Shown here: in pieces, positions 40,101-49,384 of the stretch
Layout of the letters: each line of letters begins with the position of its first letter
Position numbering within the stretch: position 1 is the stretch's first letter
Made by a program: the position numbers and the translations under genes
Notes under the pieces: generated by a model
Seen by the model: the letters and a program-made list of their open reading frames with translations, nothing else
Told to the model about the DNA's origin: nothing
Databases searched by the model: none
NCBI GenBank assembly: GCA_033026295.1
Contig: CM065172.1
Coordinates: forward strand, 11,391,665-11,455,664
Reading direction: 5' to 3'
Origin: Channa striata
Lineage: Eukaryota > Chordata > Actinopteri > Anabantiformes > Channidae
Length of the DNA: 64,000 nt

Positions 40101-43100
40101 GTCTCCATCTAGTGTTTCTGTCTGAACTGATTCTCTGAGTTTTTCAGACATCCAGAGCATAAATAGAAAACCATAACCCTCAGTTTCCCTTAAAGGAAAG
40201 GGAAAAGAGGGAAATCTAAAAAAAAAAAATACACACACACACACACACAAAAAGAGGACGGAAGTCCAAGTCACAACCTGCATGTTTCTCATCAATAGCA
40301 TGACTGCATGTGGGCACGTGTGAATGTGCATGAAGCTGTCTGAAATACTGAGGCTGAATTAACCTGATCATTAGAGGGGGGAAGAGGCTTGACCTGATAT
40401 TTCCTCTGTTGTTTGGTCAGGAAAGGGACGTTATTGTAAAAGGGCTGTAAAGATAAATAACCTTGCCGTTTCCATGGCAAAGGCACAAACAGTAGCCGCT
40501 ATAGACAAAAGAGGAGAAGACAATAAATCCAACACTGTCAATTTTGTTTAGTTTTCAAAGTGTTTTTGAGGGAAATATGGTTTCAAAACAAGAGACCACG
40601 TCCATTTTTCCACAGAGAAAGGGAAATCGGATCAGTTTTTTCTACTTTTCTGAACAGGCCACAGTTTCATCTTGTACATTATTTTCCAGGCCACGCCATC
40701 CTGATTGGTAATAGGAATATCTGACACCATATTTTGCTTTTGGATCAGGAAACTCCTTGTACAGCTGTATACATGTTTTTACAGCCTTTGAAAGAAAGGC
40801 TATTGTCTTTAAATTCCTAAGAATGCTTTGTCCTGCCTTCAATTTTAAGTGGAAAACCATCCCAGGCACTATTTTTTCTCAGGCTAAACAATCATTGGTG
40901 AACATGCACCTTTGCCTCATTCACAGGGTCAACTGGAGTTCATCGCATTGGAACAGATGTTAACTTTTTTTATGCTTCAAGTGGCCGCCAACATACTGTG
41001 AGGAGACAACACCGCAATCGATCCTCGCAGGTTTGCCAGTGTGCCTTTCATTTTTTGTGCCATCACCAGATCATGTGCAGTGTAAAAAAACCTCCACGGC
41101 TGCCCTCTGAGCCCCCCACCACCACCAACACCCCCCCCATCTTCCTGCCGTCTGGGGAGACGAGCCTCATCAGAAGCGAGGTGTGATGAGGAGCGGCCTT
41201 ATCACTCCAATACAAGAGCAAACACACAAGTCTTTACAGCATGTCGTCTCAGGAAGCAGCGTGCAGCAAGATTACTGCCCTTTAAGAAGCCCTAAGACAC
41301 GACCAATCCCAAATAGTGTTTTATCTTGACAGTTTGCAGCTCTTTGTTTGCTTTTTCTGTGAAGTCAAGGGATAAAAGAGCAGCCTCTGTGAGCTGTGTC
41401 TGATTAGAATCTAATTGTTAACAGTCACTGTACCTATTTTATTGTCAGCCTGGTGTTGCCTTACGTGCAGCGGGTTGAGGCCCTTTCAGCGTTATGAAGG
41501 ACTCTTCCCTCTCTGCTCCTGTGTGTTACTCAAGTACTAGTTAGCACCAAGGTGCCAGGAGCGGAGCCCCCAGCTCGTCGACATCAACAAAAACAACAAC
41601 AACAGCTTCAACAAACAGGAATTGATGGTGAGTGTTTATTATCTGGTTTAATTGCTCCTCATCTGGAGGATCTGACAGTTGCGGTTAATGAGAGAGGGAG
41701 AGGAGGCACGCGCTGTTGGCAGCAAGCTTCATAGTGTAAAAGACGTGTAAATGTGTGTGTGTTTATGTGTGCGCATGTGGTGAGAAGAGGATAGACTACA
41801 TTCCAGCTCAGCAGAGGCAACGCAGAAGATATGGCAACAAGTTGTTTATGAAATTACCAGAACAAGCCACTAAATCAGGAATTTCAAGTCCACCCCGAGG
41901 CCTCGTCTTACTGTAACCTGTGTGCACTCACTCTGCGACGAAATACACCTGTAACCCTGCTGATAAACATCCAATCTCACACCACGCTGCATTTCAGCTT
42001 CTGTTCAGGCTCAGTCTGGTAATCAGATCCCGAGCAAAGGCAGGATATCACTAAAATCAAGGCTCTTCCTCAATTTTTCATTTGGCCTGCCGCTGCCTTG
42101 GCTCTGGTCCAAATGGGGACCTCCCTGACATTGTGCAGTGTCACGCACACATGTCCAAGTATGGTTTGACAAAAAAAAAAAAAGCATAAAGAGCAGCAGG
42201 GCTCTAAACAGGTCAGCATGCTCAGAGAGGGCCAGGAGGGCACAAGTGATGCAAATGGTGAGAAGATGGGTGAAACTGAATTGACCCTTCACCCAATCCC
42301 AGACATGCACATTAACACACATATAAACACATTTCACCACAACCACCATTACGGGCTCATTGTCCCATTCATAAATTTCTTCCGTCGAGAACCATGGGCA
42401 TTTCTTAAACTGGGCACTCCCGCCCCTTTTACTACTCCTGCTCAGCAGGCCCACATGGGAACAATTAGGGGAATGCACAAGTTTGGCGAAGGTCCGTAGC
42501 AACCAGCTGCATCTGTTTTTATTTACCTTTTGCTCTGGTGCCGGATAATGTCATGAGCACATCTGCTACTGTGCAACGTAACCGTGGTTACATGCTTGGT
42601 TGACCCATGATTCTGTAATTACCCACCGAGCGAGATGAAGAGGCCCAGCTAACCACTCAAAGCCACGCTGAGCCTTCCTCCCTCTCTTCCTCTTTGCGTC
42701 TCTTCAGTGGCATGAAAGCCCGTTTGTGTGAGAGTTCTAGCCAAAGAGCAGAGGCTGCTCAAGTGGCATTTAATACCTCAAAGTTGTCCACAGTAGTAAT
42801 TTTGACTTCGTTTTGGTGTCATTAAATTGCCAGTCTGTTAATGACACTTTCTTTCTATTATTTAGGAACAAATGTGGTTAATCTCAAATGAGCTGAGATG
42901 AGATAGACTTATCAAATTCCCTGATCTGATCCAATTGCTTGTTTGTGGTCATGGCACAAATGGTGCAGTTTGTCAGACAGCGTTGTTGGACCACTTTGGG
43001 AGCTCTGACAACACTGAACATTAACTAGAAATATTTCTTGTTTTTCCAGCCTGGTGGAGGTGGCGGCACACAAAAACTTACTGCAAATGTCTCCACAGCG

Positions 43101-45055
43101 TGTTCCTTATTTCAAAAAGGGATGGCACTCACACACAAGTGGAGACTGTGATTAGTCACAGGTGGTTAATTCAGCTGCGGGGCAGAGTGAAGATAGATGT
43201 TACTGTGATGTTTCGCAGTTCGGAATTAAACCAAACAGAAGTTTTCCCTTTCTCCAAAGGACTCGTGTTTGTTTGAAATTCTGAAAGTTCACATTATTAA
43301 GCATCTTTACAGAGAAAACTCAAAGCGGCCAATCAAGACGGAACTTGTTTATAATAATGATGAGTGATTATGAGCAATAACAATGAAGACCATATATGGA
43401 TCACTTCACAGAAGCAGTGTGTGTGGGGGGGATGGGTGCCACCATGCTTAGCATCTCCCAGATGTGCAAACCATATGCTCTGACTGAAATTAAAACAAAA
43501 AAGAAACAGTGAAACATGAAAGGGATTTTTAACTTTGTAAAGACAGTTAACAGTCAGTACAGATAGGGTAATGACCGAGAGAGGCCACATGAAAGAACCG
43601 GGGATGTTGGCGTGCTTTTTGCACCACTTATTCCATTTCCTGCTCATAAGTTCACTGAACAGATGGGGACCAAAGGGACAAGGAAGTTTAGATTTTCTGC
43701 CCCACAGCCCATTGTATATGATGCATGTAACTGTGTAACACTGCACTGTTATCATTTACAGACGCTTTGGTGCATACCAGGAGGTCACAATAACAAAGAT
43801 TTTCACCAAAGGGTGGAAACTAAAGCGAAACATCTTTGGTCATTTTGGTCAGAAGAATCTGATGCATTTTATATACGAAACATAAATTCTTGTTAGATAA
43901 CAATTAATTATCTATTTCATTTTTTAAGGGCTCTTCCCTTTCTCCTACATTTTGCCAGGGTCATTAATAAATGTTACATACAGTTTGACTGTCAGCATAA
44001 GCACCAGAGGATAAAAACACATTTAGTTCAAAAAACCTAAAAGTGTTTAATTTCAGAAGGAGCAGCTGCAGGCTGCGGTGCAAGGACAGTTTTGTCTCTC
44101 ATTCAATAGTGCTCTCTCCTGGTGATGCAGCATACTGCAGCAAAGACGCAGGAAGCAGCACAGCAGAGACTCACTGGTTCGAGTCAACATTCAATTTGTT
44201 TTCTACCACAGAAGAAGAGATGCAGTAGTAAAACAGTAGGAAACAAAACTACAACAAAAAGTCCTGGATTCACCACTGACAAAAAGGCATTCAGCACTAC
44301 TGAAAATGCTTCATTCTAAGTTTTCTAACACAAAGCTTCCCTGGAAGGTGGCATCAGCTGGAACAACTGCGGGGTCTTCTCTACATCAGCCTGTTTGTAC
44401 TGCTCGGATAGACACGTGTTTATTTTACGCCTGCCTTGTCTGTGTCTGGATAATGTTCACCCTCGGGCAACGGCTGGCAGAGGTCTGCCTTTATTTCTGC
44501 TTGTATAATCAACCTTCACGGCACTGACTGACAACAGCATCACCTTTCAAGACTGCAAACAGACGTGTAACACGTGGCACCAAAGAGAATTAAAACAAAA
44601 GAAGTGAATCAAATGGCTTTAAAACAATTGTTGGCACTACGCTGAAATTGCACTTTGACAGTCTAATTTGACAGAAGGCTGTTTGCTTCAAGAACTGGTG
44701 CATTAGATACTGCTGTTTTGTCTGTGACAATTGTTTGTGAATGTTAGTCAGAAATTTAATTTCCAATTCTCCCAAATCCACTTTAGTCCTCTCTGCATCT
44801 GCTGGTCTTTAGTCCCACTGGTTGTGTTGAATTATTGCTGTTCAGGTGCAACCGCTGTGTCGAAAGATGTTGTTGATGCTTCACAACATTAGGCTCACAC
44901 CTGATGACTCAAGAAAATTTGGCTCAGCTGGAAATTTTGTTAAATTTGTTGTATTATTAAAATCTCTAATGGGGTGATGGCGATGAACCCGGCACTTGCA
45001 TTTCCTCTCTCTGAGACACCTCTTCCATGTGTGTATTAAACCTGCTGCCTCCTGT
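34101..45055. other. Non-coding intergenic DNA
   Basis: No coding exon is supported. Simple repeats are present (C10 at 38,221-38,230, CA at 40,231-40,248). A plus-strand frame at 44,043-44,228 has some protein-like composition but no splice or family support. Confidence 0.55.
40218..40248. repeat. A12 plus (AC)9 simple repeat
   Basis: A poly-A run is followed directly by about nine AC units. Confidence 0.9.
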
Positions 45056-45058
45056 GCG

Positions 45059-45079
45059 TGTGTGTGTGTGTGTGTGTGT
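45059..45079. repeat. (TG)10 microsatellite
   Basis: About ten TG units, lying just beyond the last exon-like block of the ciroz-like locus. Confidence 0.9.
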
Positions 45080-45118
45080 ATGGAAAGCTATGTAATCAAA
45101 TGCTCAATAGGAGCCCTG

Positions 45119-45240
45119 TCATTTAGCGTGGTCCAACAGTGGCTGTTCTGTGCGTAAACTCTCAGCTCTAAAGTTGAGTATGGACAGAGCTGTGCAGTTT
45201 GGACCAGGAGTGGATGTGATGTGTGACCCTGCAGGCCGGG
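45119..45240 (-). pseudogene. ciroz: ciroz-like exon G (possible last exon)
   Basis: The acceptor ATACCTCCACAG precedes two overlapping open frames. The one that matches the phase of exon F runs about 40 codons to TGA at 45,121-45,119. The other reads LLVQTAQLCPYSTLELRVYA and on to TAG at 45,090-45,088. The second looks more ZP-like, but it is out of phase. Which is real, and whether more exons lie downstream, is undecided. Confidence 0.35.
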
Positions 45241-46031
45241 CTGTGGAGGTATGAATCATAAGTTTAGTAATACATAAATAGAGGAATTAAATATATTAAA
45301 TACTCAAAAAGAGTCAATTTACGATTCCACATTTTTATAAAGACTCATTGATAATAGTTTGGACTTTTTTCAACAATGTTACCAGTGTCACCTGGTTAAC
45401 AATTTTAAAAACTGTCTCCAGACTAACACCAACTAAACCTCACTTTACTTTATTACAGTAACTTACACACATCCCTTCTTCACCAGATTATCAGAGCTCC
45501 CTTTACTCACAAATACATTTTGCCCATCACTTCTTCCCTTGAATGTTTGTTCACTCTCCGTGGTCACATACGTAACAAGTTAAGGCTGTTTTATATATAC
45601 TGACCTTCTAAAGAGAAAAAAAATTCAGATTTCATCTTACGTCCAAGTTAAAGAGTTGTAATTGCAAACCTCTTCTCAAAGAAAGCTAATTATGACTTTG
45701 CAGGTTATCAAACAAAGGTCAAATGTAAATTTGAAAAAGATAGAACCCTCTTTAAAAACCTACTGTGACTATCTTGGCTTGTTTCCCTTTGCTGGTGTTG
45801 TTATCATTTTATTTTATTACAATATACATCACTTTTATATATTCTTCAAACTCACTTTAAACTATATGAAAGGTGCTAAAGTTGAAACATTACGTGATTT
45901 ACTGAGCAACAAACAAAAGTAAGTACCTGGTGTGACTAACGTAAAAACCCGTAAAGGGGCTAGTGGTCAAAATATCATGCAATAATTAATCACCACTTTA
46001 GTTTTACTGTGCTCGTCAGCAGCACACTCAC

Positions 46032-46149
46032 CTGTGCATGGAAGTGTGTTCTCCATGGTCCAGTGCATTTTGTGATTTGTCTCTTTGAAGGTGAGCACAA
46101 CATCGACCCTGTGGAATGGCTGCAGGAGTTGTTTGCTTTCTGCATAAGT
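46032..46149 (-). pseudogene. ciroz: ciroz-like exon F, intact
   Basis: Bounded by TTTGTTTTACAG and CACAG|GTGAGT, both strong. The best frame reads TYAESKQLLQPFHRVDVVLT then FKETNHKMHWTMENTLPCT, with excellent codon bias. It ends in phase 1. This is the best-preserved block of the locus. Confidence 0.6.
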
Positions 46150-46303
46150 CTGTAAAACAAATCTGGTTTAGATGTTTTACATTGTGATGACTCCTAACAA
46201 GAAATGATGCACAGTGGTCAAAGTTAACAAAGGTTTAGTAAATATTCCAAATATGTTTTACAATGTTAAATGCTGGGTACTAACTTTTGTCCCAGCAACT
46301 AAC

Positions 46304-46480
46304 CTTTGTCTGTAGGATTTGGTTTGTAGGAATGATCAGTGTCAAAAATCATGAAATTATCCGTCCGGTTCACCAACACATTGCTGACTGTCAGTCCACT
46401 GTCATGGCCGCCTCGTTTGGTCAAAGCCATGCGTCACTTGAAAGTATGCAGCACGGTCTCCTCTGCTGCACATGTAGTCA
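46304..46480 (-). pseudogene. ciroz: ciroz-like exon E, with in-frame stop
   Basis: The block is bounded by a good acceptor (GAAATTTTCAG) and donor (CAAAG|GTTAGT). One frame spans it as TCAAEETVLHTFK, stop, RMALTKRGGHDSGLTV, SNVLVNRTDNFMIFDTDHS. The stop is TGA at 46,436-46,434, and a CGA-to-TGA change would explain it. A second frame gives DYMCSRGDRAAYFQVTHGF before TGA at 46,404-46,402. Either way no single frame crosses the exon. The end phase also disagrees with the best frame of exon F. Confidence 0.5.
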
Positions 46481-47087
46481 CTGAAAATTTCACAAGGGAT
46501 TAGACATTTTACAGTGATGTTTTATCACTTAATGACGTTTGGTCAAATAATGACTTTAAAAGTACTTTAGGCATCAGACTTTGTCTAATGTAGTTAAACT
46601 GCTAGTATTGCCTAATGTATCTGTATAAATCAACGCATGTAATCATAAAGTGGCTACGTCTAGATTAGATACTGTATGCAAATATACTGTTGATACTTCT
46701 GTATTTTGACTAAGGTAAGAGTTTAAGCAAGATTTTTGCTTATTGTATTATGTACTACTATAAATAAAAGTTTATTTAAGCAAACAATCTACATACTTGT
46801 TCCACCATTTACTGAATTAAATACTTTGAAGCCACAGCTCACAAGAAGAAAGGAAATAAATTACAGTACAAGTTGTAAGCCGTCTACCCAGCTTCCGTTC
46901 TGTAGGTATACTGGCCAATGACCAGCTTCAGGGCCAAGAATTCCCTTCATTTTCCATTACCTGGTTCAACCAAAAAGACCTTCAGAAATAATTGATTTCA
47001 GTTGCAAAGTTGCCAATGGTCACTAGGTGGCGGTGAAATGACTTTAAGGTACTTTCACAGGGCTCAAGACCTCCTGCCCTGGATTTA

Positions 47088-47183
47088 AACGCCTGGCCCA
47101 TTCATGTCCACATTCATCTGGATCAAGCTGGCATCCTCCAGAGCCGCAATGATGTGGCCGTTCAAAGACAGTGACCAGTCCAA
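47088..47183 (-). pseudogene. ciroz: ciroz-like exon D
   Basis: The acceptor GCTTTGCATTGCAG leads into LDWSLSLNGHIIAALEDASL followed by IQMNVDMNGPG, with strongly biased, coding-like codons. The frame then hits TAA at 47,087-47,085. The only possible donors before it are poor (GGC|GTTTAA). A second frame stays open longer but looks less like a protein. Either the donor has decayed or the stop is a mutation. Confidence 0.5.
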
Positions 47184-47315
47184 CTGCAATGCAAAGCCAA
47201 ACACACAGTCAAACACAGGTCCCCTCTTTTCCCCTCTCATCGGTACAAATCTGCTCATATGTCTGCATAGATATATAAGGTAATTACAGTCTCAAGGAAT
47301 GGATTTAATTACTAC

Positions 47316-47354
47316 CTCCTTATTTCATCGGTCATAGGGAACTTTTCTGATAAC
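47316..47354 (-). pseudogene. ciroz: ciroz-like short exon C (uncertain)
   Basis: A 39-base block between a good acceptor (TGTTTCTTCAG) and AGGAG|GTAGTA. One frame is open (LSEKFPMTDEIR) but does not match the end phase of exon B. The phase that does match meets a TGA. It could be a chance pair of splice-like signals. Confidence 0.25.
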
Positions 47355-47496
47355 CTGAAGAAACACAAATCTCATTAAAGTAACAAAGCAACCAAATTAT
47401 TTCAGTGAGGCAAAATACCAAATAAAAACAATAATAGCTCAAATATAAAAAAGTTACAAAGCTACTAATTATGATTATAACTGCTACCGCAGAACG

Positions 47497-47627
47497 AAAC
47501 CTCTTATGTAACTGACCCTAAAAATAAAGTTCTTGTTAGTGTCTTTGTGCAGTGAGAATCCACAGGCAGACAGCTGGAGGTTCAGATGATCCAAAGAGGC
47601 AATGTTCACTAAGACAATCAAAGGTGA
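47497..47627 (-). pseudogene. ciroz: ciroz-like exon B
   Basis: A strong acceptor (TTTTGCTTCTCAG) opens a 42-codon frame reading SPLIVLVNIASLDHLNLQLS and then ACGFSLHKDTNKNFIFRVSY. This is the most convincing ZP-N-like piece, with excellent codon use. It ends at ATAAGAG|GTTTCG, a weak donor. Reading on meets TAG within seven codons. The exact 3' end is uncertain. Confidence 0.55.
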
Positions 47628-47708
47628 CTGAGAAGCAAAACAATTTTATCTCATATTTATCTAATTATTTTGCCTTTAAATGTTCCATTTAAAAAAAAAA
47701 AGATATAC

Positions 47709-47827
47709 CTTGGACCTGTAAGGCCCCAGACATCCAAATTGCCAAACCTTCAATCCTCACAGTCTGGCTCCACATCTTAATGTATTCATAAAAACAGGAC
47801 ACATGGATCATGGATTTATTCTCCTAT
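47709..47827 (-). pseudogene. ciroz: ciroz-like exon A
   Basis: The acceptor TTTCCTTTCAG ends at 47,828. Directly after it ATAG puts a TAG at the exon edge in the coding frame, unless the ATAG itself is used as acceptor (exon from 47,823). The frame then reads NKSMIHVSCFYEYIKMWSQ and RIEGLAIWMSGALQ, fitting a ZP-N strand-loop-strand with cysteine. The donor is CAAG|GTATAT at 47,709, or the weaker CAG|GTCCAA just before it. Only the latter keeps the frame into exon B. Confidence 0.5.
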
Positions 47828-47829
47828 CT

Positions 47830-49090
47830 GAAAGGAAAACACACTCTGACAGAACAAAGAAAAAATTTGAATTGAACATATTTTGATGATGGTAAATTGT
47901 TTAAATTCATGTTTATACATGATCATAATACTCACATTTTAAAATCTTCCTATGTGATCATGACACCTTCACTGACTTAAAAATGTCTGATTGCAGACGG
48001 ATCCTGGTCTATTTGTAGGTAAAGTGTGAGGTGATAAAACTGGTGTATATGTTTTAAGACAAAGGAGTAACAAAAAAAACACAAATAATGATTATTATGC
48101 ATGTGTGAAAACAACGGCGTTAGTCAGACTTAATAAACTTTTTAAGCATTTAGTCGTTAGAAAATTCAGAATAATCTATTATGTATTAACTTTTAACATC
48201 CTGTTTTCTTTTTTAATATTTTGTGGTTTTAAAAATTCACATATCTTTGATGTGCTAAACTGTGTAAAATGTTAAAACTAACCTTTTTTTCTTATTTCTA
48301 AAACTCCAATTGCACCATAAGCACTAATGTAATAACAAATATAACACAAAATCTAGATTTCGCAAATCATTTTATACACCTCGTCACAAAATATATCCTT
48401 ATTTGTTCAGTATCTTCAGAAACTTTGAGATAAAGATTGTACATAATATTGTTTGCGTTCACCCTGGATAACCATTTAAGTTCTTCTAATGAGTAAATTC
48501 TAAATCCTAAATTTTAGGCTTACTAGACCTGTTATTATTATCTTTCATGATAATAATAATAACAGTTTTCCCCTAAAAAGCCAAAGTCAAGAAGCGCAGA
48601 CACACACTGCACCATTCTCCATGTGCGCACCTTTTGTTTGGGTTTTTAAGCTGAATCGTTATGAGCAGATTTCAAGGGTAAGTCACAAGTTTTGACCTTT
48701 GCCTGTGGCAGGTTTTAAAACAAAGAAATATGAAATAACTTGACCACTTAACATATAATCACATTTCATAAAAAGGTACGGAGGAACCGGTTACTGGAAT
48801 GTAATTACTATGAAAATGTCGTTACTTTGGTCTTTTGGCACCCCTGCAAAAATCAACAGTGTGACCTTCCAACTGCATGATGTCATCCCCACAAGGTGAG
48901 CAGCCATTTTGTTAGCTAGCTTCAGGGTTAGAGCGGCTAGCAGTTTCAAATGTGTACACTTTGGTGAGACCATTCGTGCTCAAATTTAAAAAATAATAAT
49001 AAGTTGTCGATGTTGACTTTTATGTACAATTGTCGGCCACAAGCTCGCAGACAATAAGAAGACTTGCGCATTTGTTGACAGTAGATGTAG
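47830..49090. other. Intergenic DNA between ciroz-like locus and tardbp
   Basis: AT-rich. The first exon and signal peptide of the ciroz-like gene should lie here if it were intact, and I found neither. A minus-strand block at about 47,940-48,020 has splice-like borders but an internal stop. GTTAGCTAGC at 48,912 belongs to the motif discussed for the promoters. Confidence 0.45.
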
Positions 49091-49384
49091 CGCAAAACTA
49101 GATGGTCATTCATTTTCGGCGCTACCCCGAGTTTGTTAGCTTGTTAGCTAGCTGGCTAACTTGTTTATACGCGCAGTGAGCGGGGAGGAAAACATTCGGC
49201 TTCTCATGGCCGCTAGATATTAAATGTTGCGGCAGCTGCGGAGTGCGTGCTTCACGAACTTCGTCTGGACGCGTTTGACCGCTCTTCCATTTTAGTTGCT
49301 TCAGCCAGCGAACAGAAGAGAACTTGTCCAGAAGCTGCGCGTCAGCTGCATCCAGTGGAACCCGCGCTCGGTCGTCCAGAGACC
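49091..49384 (+). promoter_or_regulatory. tardbp: tardbp promoter and 5'UTR
   Basis: A CpG-rich stretch leads up to the tardbp start. It contains a tight cluster of GTTAGC/GCTAGC/GCTAAC words at 49,136-49,160. No TATA box is apparent, as usual for a housekeeping-type CpG promoter. The transcription start probably lies around 49,165-49,260. In mammals the first TARDBP exon is non-coding, but I see no clear 5'UTR intron here. Confidence 0.6.

Larger units (their letters stand above)
45119..47827 (-). pseudogene. ciroz: ciroz-like (C1orf127) ZP-domain gene, apparently damaged
   Basis: Six to seven exon-like blocks on the minus strand encode pieces of a secreted zona-pellucida-type protein. They show cysteines, an NRT glycosylation site and ZP-like stretches such as LSACGFSLHK and FRVSYI. 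Most blocks have good acceptors, and several have good donors. CIROZ is a secreted ZP-N protein of the ciliated left-right organizer. Human C1orf127 lies next to TARDBP on the opposite strand, as here. The identity rests on protein character plus position, not on an alignment. Several blocks carry in-frame stops or join out of frame, so the copy looks eroded. Base errors are an alternative, because the essential pgd gene nearby also has a frameshift. No first exon or signal peptide was found. Confidence 0.5.

Noticed and set aside
44043..44319. Plus-strand frames rich in S/T/E (SSTAETHWFESTFNLFSTTE)
   Set aside because: Two overlapping frames, no splice sites and no family. Not strong enough to call a mucin-like exon.
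45186..45249. Plus-strand ATG exon-like block (MDRAVQFGPGVDVM) ending at GAG|GTATGA
   Set aside because: It is antisense to ciroz-like exon G, whose acceptor and neighbouring minus-strand exons give a better explanation.
46090..46154. Plus-strand frame EHNIDPVEWLQELFAFCISL after an apparent acceptor
   Set aside because: It is the antisense of ciroz-like exon F, which has both strong splice sites and better codon use.
48810..48895. Plus-strand ATG with 28 open codons ending at AAG|GTGAGC
   Set aside because: No following exon in phase and no family match. It could be an upstream tardbp leader exon, but nothing supports that.
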